DNA from: Nodosilinea sp. FACHB-131
GTDB lineage: Bacteria; Cyanobacteriota; Cyanobacteriia; Phormidesmidales; Phormidesmidaceae
Length of the DNA stretch: 62,114 bases
Assembly (NCBI RefSeq): GCF_014695395.1
Contig: NZ_JACJOF010000044.1
Span: forward strand, 1 to 62,114
Direction: 5' to 3'
Positions 1 to 8,468 of the stretch are shown in pieces. Position 1 is the first letter of the stretch, and each line of letters begins with the position of its first letter. A program made the translations under genes and the position numbers. The notes below the pieces were generated by a model, which made no database searches, was not told the origin of the DNA, and worked only from the letters and a program-made list of their open reading frames with translations.

Positions 1-142
1 CACTGGTTAATTCCCAACGTTGATCCGTAGTCCTACCTTGAAACGGATCTCGACCAGAAAATTCACAATCAAAGAGTTGCAGCTTAGCTGCGTTGTTAGT
101 CCCTGGGATTCCATCTACATCAATGCACTTCCCAGATAGTGT
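1..142. repeat. 142-bp terminal overlap, left copy
   Basis: Identical to 61973-62114. A direct end-to-end join would leave the lectin frame at 883 nt, not a multiple of three; merging the copies gives 741 nt in frame. This is what a circular molecule broken inside a tandem repeat looks like. The same 142 bases also occur at 160-301, so the overlap alone does not fix the repeat number. Confidence 0.8.
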
Positions 143-301
143 GTTCCTGATAAATCCGTCACTGGTTAATTCCCAACGTTGATCCGTAGTCCTACCTTGA
201 AACGGATCTCGACCAGAAAATTCACAATCAAAGAGTTGCAGCTTAGCTGCGTTGTTAGTCCCTGGGATTCCATCTACATCAATGCACTTCCCAGATAGTG
301 T
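1..301. repeat. 159-bp in-frame tandem repeat (lectin lobes), left-end copies
   Basis: Bases 1-142 recur exactly at 160-301, a period of 159 bp (53 codons). The same unit continues at the right end (61667-62114), where the first copy carries only a few substitutions. Near-identity at DNA level, including third codon positions, means recent duplication or gene conversion rather than old internal symmetry. Confidence 0.95.
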
Positions 302-424
302 ATTTACAAGAAATCTTCCACGAGTACTTTGCGCCTCACTTGGTTGTTTACTAAAAAGAAGCGAACCTGTGAGACCAGAGAGCACGAGAAGCAAACTAGT
401 CAGAAATTTGGCAGAGAATCTCAT
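1..424 (-). CDS. Secreted ricin-type (beta-trefoil) lectin, N-terminal part; gene continues at 62114
   Basis: The gene starts at an ATG at 424 on the minus strand, behind a good AAAGGAT ribosome site, runs off the left edge and resumes at the right edge (61656-62114). The first 30 or so residues are a clear signal peptide: basic MRFSAK, then a hydrophobic stretch, then SKQPSEA before the likely cleavage. After it come near-identical 53-residue units, each with a GKCIDVDG start, one internal Cys and one QRW, the QxW signature of ricin B-type lectin lobes. Joined through the 142-bp terminal overlap, the frame is 741 nt and encodes 246 residues with four units. The product should be exported and bind carbohydrate. 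It sits between attC sites (618-702 upstream, 61513-61598 downstream), so it is probably an integron cassette gene. The unit number is uncertain because the contig was broken inside the repeat. Confidence 0.8.
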   Translation of the reverse strand, partial: MRFSAKFLTSLLLVLSGLTGSLLFSKQPSEAQSTRGRFLVNTLSGKCIDVDGIPGTNNAAKLQLFDCEFSGRDPFQGRTTDQRWELTSDGFIRNTLSGKCIDVDGIPGTNNAAKLQLFDCEFSGRDPFQGRTTDQRWELTS

Positions 425-617
425 ACAATTATCCTTTCATAAAATATTGATTTTTCTAAATATAGGCTAAGCCCTATACACCTGCTTCGTCAGTCGGACA
501 AAGTCAGATGTGCTACGTCATCAATTTCGCGATTTCATACGATAGGCGATGCATAATCCCTTTAGAAACGCACTCCAGCTATGACTTTTCGATTGCGCCC
601 TGAAAGTTAACCTAGCG

Positions 618-702
618 GTCTAACACTGCCCATCACCCGCCGCCGATAATCTTCACCTATAGGTAACCTCTCGGCGATTGGCGTGCATGGGCGTTGTTAG
701 AT
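618..702 (-). other. attC-like integron recombination site
   Basis: It begins GTCTAAC (RYYYAAC) and ends GTTAGAT (GTTRRRY), 85 bp apart. The arms are an imperfect palindrome: TCTAACACTGCCCATCACCC on the left pairs with the reverse complement of a right arm reading TCTAACAACGCCCATGCACG, with small bulges as in real attC folds. It lies upstream of the lectin on its strand, so it marks the start of the lectin cassette. A relic sharing TGCCCATCACCCGCCGC lies at 54515-54612. Confidence 0.7.
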
Positions 703-1176
703 TCCATCGCTTGCTTAGAATTCATAATTCTGGTGTGCTCCCAAAGGTTATGACGGAGTAATTAGGAGTTGTCGTAGAGAATGCCCTCTGCAAAATACAG
801 AAACAACAGGCTTTCCAGTTGTATTACCGCAAATAAAATCTAGTTCGACTTGTTAAATAATCTAATTAATATTGATTGAAATAATATCTTAAAAGCTTTT
901 CTCGACCTATAGGTGAATCTTAATCAAAGGGATTGCCCTTGTCAGTCGGCAAAAAGTCATAAGAAAGTCAGGTAAAGGACAGATGAAGAATTAGAAAGTT
1001 TGGTATAGCGGCAATGAGCCGGACAAAAAACCGTTCTCTAATGAGGGAACAGTCAGGATTTTGCGGTTTTGACGGTGAATAACACGGTATCTACAACCTC
1101 AGCACATCCGGGAATGGTGGCAAAGAGTTAAGCACCGCATGCCAAGTTGTAACTCCTTATCCTGAAACACAACCTT
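703..1176. other. Intergenic, AT-rich, no gene seen
   Basis: No supported ORF. It is the leader of the plus-strand gene starting at 1177. The string ACCTATAGGT occurs inside the neighbouring attC (655-664), and the related CGACCTATAGGTGAAT occurs near 904. No convincing promoter or terminator can be named. Confidence 0.4.
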
Positions 1177-4100
1177 ATGACCGTTGAAGAAGCGATTACC
1201 CTCGTCGAAAAAGTCATCGCCCAAGGCCAGCTCACCAAAATTCAAGCTCTGGTCTTTCGTCAGGCGTGGGAAGGGCGATCGTACACCGAGATTGCTAGGA
1301 CTTCGGGCTACGACCCCGGCTACATCAAAGACACTGGCGCTAAGCTGTGGCAAACTCTGTCGGAGGTGTATGGGGTCAAAGTCACCAAGCTTAACCTCCA
1401 GGGCGTGCTCAAACGTGAGGCGTGTAAGGCTGAAGGGCCAAACCTGCTCACCCCAACCGCCACACCCCGGCGAGTCGATTGGGGTGATGCCATTGATGTC
1501 TCTATTTTTTACGGACGCGCTGAGGAGCTAGCTACCCTGCGGCGGTGGATTGTGGGCGAGTCTGTTGAAAATGGGGCAGGCCAGCGCTGCCGCCTGGTGA
1601 CGCTGCTGGGCATGGGCGGCATGGGCAAAACCTCGATTTCAGTCAAGCTTGCCGAGCAGGTGCAGGATGACTTTGAGGCGGTGATCTGGCGATCGCTACG
1701 AGATGCACCTCCCCTAGCCGACCTATTAACTGCGCTGATTCGCTTTTTGGCCCCAGCTGATCAGGGCGACCGCCCTCTGCCCGAAACCGTTAGCGGCCAA
1801 ATCTCTGTCTTGATTGAGCACCTGCGGACCACCCGCGCCCTGGTGGTGCTCGATAACTTTGAGACGGTGCTGCAAGGAGCCCAGCGGGCGGGCACCTACC
1901 GCAGCGGCTACGCAGACTACGGCGAACTGCTCAAGCGGCTCGGCGAAATCGCCCACCAGAGCTGTGTGCTCATCACCACCCGCGAAAAACCCCAGGAGAT
2001 CGCCACCCAAGAAGGGGAACTGTTGCCCGTGCGTACCCTGCCACTACTGGGGGTCGATGCCTACACAGGCCGCCAGATAGTTGCGGCCAAGGGCTTAGCG
2101 GCAGACACACCAGACCTCGATTGCCTGGTAGCCCACTACCGGGGCAACCCCCTAGCGCTCAAAATTGCGGCCACTTCGATAAACGATGTGTTTGCGGGCA
2201 GCATTACCCGGTTTCTGGCCCAAGGCAGTAGCGTCTTTAGCGGTATGGGCACTTTGCTGCAACAGCAATGCGATCGCCTATCCCCCACCGAGCAGCAGAT
2301 CATGTACTGGCTCGCCGTCAATCGCGAACCGGTCACCTGCGACCAACTGCTCATCGACATCATTCCCACCGTGTCCCAGCGCACGGTGCTGGAGTCGCTG
2401 GAGTCGCTGCGCTGGCGCGGCCTGCTGGAGTGCACAGCAGCGGGCTTTACCCTACAGCCGGTGGTGATGGAATGCCTAACTGAACAGTTGATTGACCAGG
2501 TAAGCGATGAAATTGTGGCCGAGGCCCCTCAACTGCTGAGCAGTCATGCTCTGATCAAAGCCCAGGTCAAAGACTACATTCGCGATAGCCAAATTCGGCT
2601 AATTTTGAAGCCCGTGGTCGATCGCCTCATTCTGCGCCTCGGGTCGAGCAAACAGGTTGAGCACAAGCTCGATCGCATCCTAGCTAAACTCAAAACCCAG
2701 CCTATCGCTGCCTCTGGCTATGGTGGCGGCACCCTGCTAAATCTCTACCGCCAGCTCGAAACCGACCTCACCGGCTACGACTTTTCGGGGTTGAGCATTC
2801 GTCAAGCCTATCTGCAAGACATCAATCTGCACCGGGTTAATTTTGCAGCGGCGGAGTTTGCCCAGTGCGCCTTTGCCGCGACCTTTGGGGGTATCACCTC
2901 GGTGGCCTTTAGCCCCAATGGGCAAACCCTGGCGGCCAGCGACACCACGGGCGGCGTTCAACTGTGGCGCATTGTCGATGGCCAACAGCTGGCACTCTTT
3001 AAGGGGCACAATAGCTGGGTTTGGCAAGTAGCCTTTAGCCCGGTGCACCCCATTCTGGCTAGCGGCGGCCAAGATCACCAGGTGCGGCTGTGGGATCTGG
3101 ACTCAGGGGAATGTCTGCGAATTTTGGCGGAGCATAGGGGCATTGTCACCGCCGTTGCCTTTAGCCCCGATGGCACCCTGCTGGCCAGCGCCAGCGGCGA
3201 CCAAACCGTACGGATATGGGAGGTGGCGACGGGAGAATGCCGCCAGGTGTTGCACGGCCATGAGGCTTGCGTGTGGAGCGTAGTATTTCAGCACGATGGC
3301 CAAACCCTCTTCAGTGCTGGGGAAGACAGCGCCGTAAGAACCTGGGATCTAACCACTGGCACCTGCCGCTCGGTGTGGCAAGAGCACCAGGGCTGGATTC
3401 GCGCGATCGCCCTCAGCCCTAACGGTGAAACCCTAGCCAGCGCAAGCTTCGACCACACCATCAAGCTCTGGGATGTGAATACTGGCGCTTGCTTAGATAC
3501 GCTGACTGGGCATTACAAAACCGTCACCTCGGTCGCCTTTAGTGCCGATAGCAAGTGTTTGGCTAGCGCCAGCTACGATCAGACCATCAAGCTGTGGGAT
3601 ATGACCACTGGCGACTGCTGGCAAACTCTTCAGAAGCATACCAACCTGGTTTGGGCCGTGGCCTTTCACCCCCAGGAGCGGGTGTTGGCTAGCGGCGGAG
3701 AGGACTACACCGCCCGCCTCTGGGAGCTAGAAACCGGCTATTGTACCAAGACTCTGCAAGGCTATAGCAATACTATTTATGCGATCGCTCTACATTCATC
3801 CCAGGGTTTACTAGCTAGCGCCCATGAAGATCAAACCATCAAACTCTTTGACTTTAATGGCGCTACTGCTCGTGCAACAGACGCCACAGCATCCCAGGCA
3901 GATCCTTTCCGGGTGCTGCGGGGCCATCAAGGCCGGGTGCTCTCGGTAGACTTCAGCCCCACGGGGCATCTGCTGGCCAGTGCGGGCACCGATCGCACCA
4001 TCAAACTGTGGAACTCCGACACTGGGCATCTGCTGCAAACTCTCCAGGGACACCAAAGTTGGGTCTGGGGGATCGGCTTCCATCCCCAGGGGCACCTGCT

Positions 4101-4785
4101 GGCCAGCGCTAGCTACGACCAAACGGTCAAACTATGGAATGTGACTACAGGGGAATGCCATCAAACTCTCCAAGGTCATAACAGTTCCGTTTTAGCCGTT
4201 GCCTTTAGCCCAGACGGTCAATGGTTGGTCAGCGGCGGCTACAACCAGACCATAAAACTTTGGGATGTACCGACAGGCCAATGTCGCCACACTTTGCAGG
4301 CCCATCTCAACCGGGTGTGGGCCGTCACCTTTAGTCCTGACTCACGCTATCTGGTGACTGGCGGCGACGATGGCACCATTCAGGTTTGGAATATTGCTAC
4401 GGGCGAGAGGCAGAAAACTCTAGCGAGCCATTCTGCCCCAGTGCTCTCTCTAACGTTTAGCCCTAATGGCAGCACCCTGTACAGCGGTGGTGCAGACAAA
4501 ACCATCAACGTCTGGGACCCAGAGACAGGCTATTGTACGGCAACGCTGACCGGACATCAAGGTTGGGTCTGGTCACTGCAATATGACCTAGAGTCCTCGA
4601 TTTTGCTTAGTGCGGGGCAAGATGAAACAATTCGATATTGGTCTGCTGAAACAGGGGCCTGTCTGAAGACGCAGCAGTGCGATCGCCCTTACGAGGGCAT
4701 GAGGTTTGAAGGTGCAATCGGTCTCACCGAAGCCCAAAAATCTACCCTCAAAGCTTTAGGTGGCAAGGATAATGATGGGTCATAA
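1177..4785 (+). CDS. STAND NTPase: vMAP-type HTH, NB-ARC, pentapeptide-like hinge, 14 WD40 repeats
   Basis: A 1202-residue protein. Residues 1-100 resemble the helix-turn-helix domain found at the N-terminus of cyanobacterial vMAP/NB-ARC proteins (YTEIARTSGYDPGYIKD). An NB-ARC NTPase follows, with Walker A GMGGMGKT at 145-152, Walker B-like LVVLDNFE near 222 and TTREK sensor at about 270. Near residues 525-560 is a short pentapeptide-like stretch (YDFSGLSIRQAYL). The rest, about 575-1165, is 14 WD40 repeats (GHxxxVxxVAFSP...IKLWD), probably a propeller pair that senses a ligand. Such STAND proteins are signalling switches, and several families act in immunity or cell death; the ligand here is unknown and no separate effector domain is visible. 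It is codirectional with no neighbour and lies between attC sites at 618-702 and 5263-5359, opposite to the cassette direction. Confidence 0.85.
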   Translation: MTVEEAITLVEKVIAQGQLTKIQALVFRQAWEGRSYTEIARTSGYDPGYIKDTGAKLWQTLSEVYGVKVTKLNLQGVLKREACKAEGPNLLTPTATPRRVDWGDAIDVSIFYGRAEELATLRRWIVGESVENGAGQRCRLVTLLGMGGMGKTSISVKLAEQVQDDFEAVIWRSLRDAPPLADLLTALIRFLAPADQGDRPLPETVSGQISVLIEHLRTTRALVVLDNFETVLQGAQRAGTYRSGYADYGELLKRLGEIAHQSCVLITTREKPQEIATQEGELLPVRTLPLLGVDAYTGRQIVAAKGLAADTPDLDCLVAHYRGNPLALKIAATSINDVFAGSITRFLAQGSSVFSGMGTLLQQQCDRLSPTEQQIMYWLAVNREPVTCDQLLIDIIPTVSQRTVLESLESLRWRGLLECTAAGFTLQPVVMECLTEQLIDQVSDEIVAEAPQLLSSHALIKAQVKDYIRDSQIRLILKPVVDRLILRLGSSKQVEHKLDRILAKLKTQPIAASGYGGGTLLNLYRQLETDLTGYDFSGLSIRQAYLQDINLHRVNFAAAEFAQCAFAATFGGITSVAFSPNGQTLAASDTTGGVQLWRIVDGQQLALFKGHNSWVWQVAFSPVHPILASGGQDHQVRLWDLDSGECLRILAEHRGIVTAVAFSPDGTLLASASGDQTVRIWEVATGECRQVLHGHEACVWSVVFQHDGQTLFSAGEDSAVRTWDLTTGTCRSVWQEHQGWIRAIALSPNGETLASASFDHTIKLWDVNTGACLDTLTGHYKTVTSVAFSADSKCLASASYDQTIKLWDMTTGDCWQTLQKHTNLVWAVAFHPQERVLASGGEDYTARLWELETGYCTKTLQGYSNTIYAIALHSSQGLLASAHEDQTIKLFDFNGATARATDATASQADPFRVLRGHQGRVLSVDFSPTGHLLASAGTDRTIKLWNSDTGHLLQTLQGHQSWVWGIGFHPQGHLLASASYDQTVKLWNVTTGECHQTLQGHNSSVLAVAFSPDGQWLVSGGYNQTIKLWDVPTGQCRHTLQAHLNRVWAVTFSPDSRYLVTGGDDGTIQVWNIATGERQKTLASHSAPVLSLTFSPNGSTLYSGGADKTINVWDPETGYCTATLTGHQGWVWSLQYDLESSILLSAGQDETIRYWSAETGACLKTQQCDRPYEGMRFEGAIGLTEAQKSTLKALGGKDNDGS

Positions 4786-5016
4786 TCTATATTCAGGGGC
4801 GTAGTCTTCTCCCCAAAATTCTTGCCTATGGTCGCCCCATAAAACCATAGCTGGCCGTCATGACTCTGGCCCGCTGAGTATAGCCAACCCTTTAACTCCA
4901 GCCGCGATCGCACCAATTATCTTTACCCTCCCATTCACCTGAGACCATTTCAGGCCAATGGAAGGAAAGCTAAGGGCTCGGCACCTGGGAGAAACCCGAT
5001 CAAGCCATACAGTGGC
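4786..5016. other. Short intergenic region after the STAND gene
   Basis: A minus-strand open stretch (about 4858-5052) runs out of the dispersed repeat at 5017-5262 and keeps a protein-like reading (ELPREAVMLLCGAGQL), but has no ribosome site and no family I recognise. It is probably the remains of an old gene. Confidence 0.3.
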
Positions 5017-5262
5017 ATTGGCTAGTTGCCCCGCGCCGCAAAGCAGCATCACAGCCTCTCTTGGCAGCTCTTTTGTGAGTACGGGTGTGGGGTTGAGCCA
5101 GATTGGCTAATTGCGCGCGCAGGCAACTACTCGACCCACAAGCCTTCAGCAGGTTAAGGCCTTTGGGCACTCAGCTTAATCGATGTCACCTTAGCTACCT
5201 CCCAGCAGCGTCATTCTGCTCGTTCAAAGTTGATATTTCAGGGAACAGGTTGATTGCAGGAG
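5017..5262. repeat. Dispersed about 245-bp repeat, copy A
   Basis: About 80% identical to 59634-59879 by eye (for example AAGCAGCATCACAGCCTCT and CCACAAGCCTTCAGCAGGTT are shared). Both copies directly abut the GTCTA start of an attC-like site. In one minus frame both read TPV..KELP.EAVMLLCG.GQL with mostly third-position differences, so the repeat derives from coding DNA; copy B has lost a base. Function unknown. Confidence 0.75.
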
Positions 5263-5359
5263 GTCTAACGCTCAAGTTCAGCTGCAATGCGGCTATCTTG
5301 GACCTGTGAGCTACGCCGGGATGCCGAGCCGCTTTGCCAGCTGCAATACCTCGTTGGGC
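5263..5359 (-). other. attC-like site downstream of the OLD nuclease gene
   Basis: Starts GTCTAAC, ends GTTGGGC, 97 bp. The left arm has AGCTGCAATGCGGCT and the right arm, reverse complemented, has AGCTGGCAAAGCGGCT, giving the bulged palindrome typical of attC. It lies 80 bp after the stop of the minus-strand nuclease gene, the correct place for a cassette 3' end. Confidence 0.75.
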
Positions 5360-5438
5360 AACACTAGCCACGTCCCTCGGTGTAGTCCGTTCACCTCACT
5401 TGGAACTGGCGGTTGTCCGAGTGGACAATAGCCCTCAG

Positions 5439-7127
5439 CTACCCGAGCAGCTTCGCAACGTACTGCCGAGCGGGTTCAAGCTCCGAATCGTTGCCGAGAT
5501 CCTTCTTGAGCACCTCGTTCACCCACTTCGGTCCGTGGTTTCCAACGCTGCGCACGAAACTTTCCAGCTCTCCGACTTCGACCACGAAGATCCCCCAACC
5601 TTGAAGGGTGGCGAGAAGACGCTCGTATGCTTGGGTAGACTGCCCAGCAGGTACGAATGTCCGTCCGACCTCCTTAGCTGTTGCCCACGGCGATGAGCGA
5701 CGGAACGTCTTCTGAATGGCATCTCGCGCTGACTTCGGGAACGACATTCCCGAGACTCTAGAAAGGATGCCCTCGATCTCCGATCGAACCTCGTCAGCAC
5801 TCAACTCGGACTTTTTCGAGTCCACGGCTGCCTTTACCTGGTTCCAGTTGGGCTGCACAGCACTCCAATCCCCGCCAGCGGCTTCGACGATTGCCCTGAG
5901 GGGTTGATCGTTGTTGAGGACGTCGAAGTCCACCGCCACCGCCACGGGCACGTCAACCTCGCGAAGTGCACGCACGACGACTGCGAGGCGGTCCTTGCCT
6001 CCGCAGTGGGTGAACATCACGTCAGGGCGTCGAGTACCGGCCCCTGCGGTCTCGACGATGGCGTCTGCAATGGCTGAGTAGAAGCGCGCATCGGAGTCAG
6101 CCTCGCAAACAATCACCTTCTCGTGAAACAGGCCGTCGAGGATGTTCGAGTATCGAAGCAGAGGATCGCCCCAGAGTTCTGCAATCTTCTCATTGTCAAG
6201 CTGACATACCCTGTTTACCTCACCGCTCCTGCGGATGCGCACTACGCGAACACTTGCGCTCCCAGCATCGAGGACCCCCCGAAGTATGTCGCCGCTGTGC
6301 GTGGCGATGAACAGCTGGCGTAACTCGGGTTTGTCCGCAACCAGCATCCGGCCGAGCAGGCGTGCTTGTGGCGGGTGGAGGAAGGCCTCTGGCTCGTCAA
6401 TGAGCAGAATGCTTTCGCGCCCGACCGAGGTGTAGAGCAGCACACCGGCGAAGCTTCTCATGCCGTCACCCTGTAGGTGAAGCTGGGGAAGCTGCTCAAG
6501 CGCTTGCACGTAGTCGTAGCTAAGTCGATCCTGGCCTTCGGACGGTGTCGGACGCAGCCCAACGTGAAGCGGTACCTGGCTTCCAGCGACGCGATTGACG
6601 ACTAGGTCTACCCCGAATGCTTTTCGGAACTGCGCACTGAGCTTCTCTTCCAGACGATCGTCGCGGAGCAGGTAGTGTACCGGATGGACGGGCGGCTCGC
6701 GGACGATGGCGATACTCTGGGCCGGATTCGCCGCCAGAAGTCTCTCGTCAGCAGTCAGAAGGTGGCAAAAGAAGCGCGACAGGTTCTGAAGGAATGCGCT
6801 GCCTTGCTGCCAATAGCCGCGAGCCTGGCTGCCCTGTACACCGACACCAAACGCCTGAAACACGGGGTCGGGAGCCTGTGCATCGTGTTTCCGCGTGAAC
6901 GACTCCAGCCAGTCGATGACTTCATCGGGCGTGCCCTCCCGTGTTGGGTCAACATCGCTGATCACCGGACTCCGCAAGTTCTGCGAGAGCTTATCGCGGA
7001 TCGCACGTAGGGCGGCGCTTTTCCCAGCGTTGTTTGGGCCGACGATAAGTACGATGTCGCTCTTGCTGAACCGGAGCGAAGTACCGTCGCTGAAGGTGAT
7101 CTGTCCAATCCAAGCACGGGGAATCAA
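5439..7127 (-). CDS. OLD-family ATPase with TOPRIM nuclease domain
   Basis: ABC-type ATPase plus TOPRIM protein. Visible are Walker A GPNNAGKS (near residue 30), Walker B ILLIDEPEAFLHPPQ, a switch histidine in LFIATHSGDIL, then a TOPRIM-like half starting KVIVCEADSDARFY (acidic Glu) with a following VAVDFDVLNND. OLD proteins are DNA nucleases used in phage exclusion, alone or with partners. The frame is open up to an ATG at 7205, but that start lies inside the attC at 7159-7242, so translation more likely begins at TTG 7127 behind GAGGGG, giving 562 residues. GATTGCCC- and CGGTCGG-rich, higher-GC coding differs from the AT-rich SLATT gene next door, as expected for cassettes of separate origin. 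Confidence 0.8.
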   Translation of the reverse strand: MIPRAWIGQITFSDGTSLRFSKSDIVLIVGPNNAGKSAALRAIRDKLSQNLRSPVISDVDPTREGTPDEVIDWLESFTRKHDAQAPDPVFQAFGVGVQGSQARGYWQQGSAFLQNLSRFFCHLLTADERLLAANPAQSIAIVREPPVHPVHYLLRDDRLEEKLSAQFRKAFGVDLVVNRVAGSQVPLHVGLRPTPSEGQDRLSYDYVQALEQLPQLHLQGDGMRSFAGVLLYTSVGRESILLIDEPEAFLHPPQARLLGRMLVADKPELRQLFIATHSGDILRGVLDAGSASVRVVRIRRSGEVNRVCQLDNEKIAELWGDPLLRYSNILDGLFHEKVIVCEADSDARFYSAIADAIVETAGAGTRRPDVMFTHCGGKDRLAVVVRALREVDVPVAVAVDFDVLNNDQPLRAIVEAAGGDWSAVQPNWNQVKAAVDSKKSELSADEVRSEIEGILSRVSGMSFPKSARDAIQKTFRRSSPWATAKEVGRTFVPAGQSTQAYERLLATLQGWGIFVVEVGELESFVRSVGNHGPKWVNEVLKKDLGNDSELEPARQYVAKLLG

Positions 7128-7158
7128 TGTCGTCAGCCCCTCAACACGTCTGATTTTT

Positions 7159-7242
7159 GCCCAACGGCTGCGTTCAGCAGGTGCGGATATTATTAAATTA
7201 CCCAAGAGCTGTATTTATTCTGCTGCAACGCACTTGTTAGGC
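7159..7242 (-). other. attC-like site between the SLATT and OLD cassettes
   Basis: Starts GCCCAAC, ends GTTAGGC, 84 bp. Left arm GGCTGCGTTCAGCAG matches the reverse complement of the right arm, AAGTGCGTTGCAGCAG, with one extra G. That single unpaired G is like the extrahelical bases that set strand choice in attC. The stop codon of the SLATT gene (7237-7239) lies within the GTTAGGC box, as in compact cassettes. This is the best-formed attC in the window. Confidence 0.85.
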
Positions 7243-7755
7243 ATCACGCCAAGTTTCCAATTTCAATTCCCTAATCACAAATGCGATATTAATGCCAGCT
7301 TGTGCAGCACGTGAGTGTATATCTACTAATGTTGTGCTTTGACGCTCTAAAATACTGACTGCTGCTTGAATCTTAATTTCATCTTTGGCTATTTCAACAG
7401 ACTTTGACCATTCCGTATTAATTTGCCAGATCGAGGATTGGCATTGAACTGCAAGCACGCTTAGTTCACCTGCCTTAGTTTCGTTTTTGAATGCTGCTTC
7501 AACTCCCCCAATAGTAGCTACAAGGAGACCAGCAACTGAATAAATTACACTTACGTTCTGATTAGCCTTGCCATAAAGCTGGGTAGCAACAGCTTGAGTA
7601 GCAATGAATGCTCCTAGAACAATTGTTATTACTTTCGAAATTACAGCCACTCTCCCTTTTACTTCAGCAGTTTTAGAAAGGATGTCAGCAGTTTTTTGTA
7701 AATCACTTTGTTTTTCCATAAAATCTCTCTGTATGATTTCAAATTCTTCATTCAT
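7237..7755 (-). CDS. SLATT-type two-TM membrane protein
   Basis: A 172-residue protein with a coiled N-terminus, two adjacent hydrophobic segments (VISKVITIVLGAFIATQAVA around 38-58 and VIYSVAGLLVATIGGVEAAF around 68-88), then a long amphipathic helical tail. This is the layout of SLATT domains, predicted pore-forming effectors found with nucleotide-signalling (SMODS/SLOG) and other conflict systems. No sensor gene is adjacent, so a stand-alone role or one with the neighbouring OLD nuclease is possible. It is the first gene of the inferred cassette array, and its stop codon is within the attC site. Confidence 0.6.
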   Translation of the reverse strand: MNEEFEIIQRDFMEKQSDLQKTADILSKTAEVKGRVAVISKVITIVLGAFIATQAVATQLYGKANQNVSVIYSVAGLLVATIGGVEAAFKNETKAGELSVLAVQCQSSIWQINTEWSKSVEIAKDEIKIQAAVSILERQSTTLVDIHSRAAQAGINIAFVIRELKLETWRDA

Positions 7756-7815
7756 AATGCCTACTCCTGTTGGACTTGCTGATCATCCCAATGAAGTCTA
7801 ACTCTTACTTACAGG

Positions 7816-7977
7816 GAAAATTTCTGCCTAATGCTTCCATGCAGGATCTTAGGTGGAAATCTGTCTGCCTAAACACCTTCATAGGGAACTCAGGTGGAAA
7901 ATTTTCAGTATAAATGCCGAATATAGAATCTTATATAGAAAATTTCAGTATAAATCTCTGACGACTGAGGGAACAGA
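7816..7977. repeat. Four diverged 40-41 bp tandem units upstream of the SLATT gene
   Basis: Units start at 7816, 7856, 7897 and 7938, each with GAAAATTTC-like or GAAATCTGTC starts, followed by GCCTAA or GTATAAAT and, in the first two, AGGTG ends. The array lies between the integrase relic and the first cassette, where an attI site and cassette promoter would be. It could be binding sites or only local duplication. Confidence 0.55.
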
Positions 7978-8015
7978 CAACTTAAGATTCCCTTATGGCT
8001 AGTATAGAATTACTC

Positions 8016-8224
8016 ATGGATGGTTCAACTCTACCAAGGCGCTTGCTTGACTAGGTGCGCGATGCAATTCGGCTGAAACATTATTACCGGACGAAGCAGC
8101 CCTATATTCAGTGGAACACCTGTGGCAGAACCATGAGTTGGTTGCGAAGGAAGACGCCCAGTGAAATAACTCTGAGTCCTGGTTTAGCTGCCCCGCGCCG
8201 CAACCACTCCATTGACGAAATTTA
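8016..8224 (+). pseudogene. Integron integrase (IntI) N-terminal relic
   Basis: From ATG 8016 the frame reads LPRRLLD, a TAG at 8052-8054, then VRDAIRLKHYYRTKQPYIQW, and continues to a TAG at 8222. This closely matches the start of integron integrases, where LLDQVREAIRxxHYSxRTExxYVxWI opens the SAM-like N-terminal domain. The rest of the integrase is absent. It is divergent from the minus-strand cassette genes, the standard integron order (intI, attI, cassettes), which strongly supports the attC calls. Dead gene: one internal stop and no catalytic domain. Confidence 0.7.
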
Positions 8225-8468
8225 GGTTAAAACACTGGCCAGGTCTTGAATTCAGGCCCCTGGGCTAAGACTCAAGGTAGAGAGAATAATGAACGAAGAC
8301 ATCAGGCGTTGGGGGAACTGGCACAAGCTAATATAGGCCACATTTAAGCCACTCAAGGTGGCCACTGTCACAGAGCATATTTGCTTAGGGTACACAAGCC
8401 CCAACCCAACGCTGGCTTTTGAACTTACTTTGATAACTCTCGCCAAGCACCACTCAACCAACAACGCA
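8225..8468. other. Intergenic between integrase relic and large recombinase
   Basis: No supported gene. The short open frames here have no ribosome site or family signal. Confidence 0.4.

Noticed and set aside
252..470. Plus-strand 72-residue frame
   Set aside because: Overlaps the signal peptide and first lobe of the lectin in the wrong direction, with no ribosome site.
7796..7802. attC box GTCTAAC upstream of the SLATT gene
   Set aside because: No GTTRRRY partner or palindrome follows; the place fits attI rather than attC.
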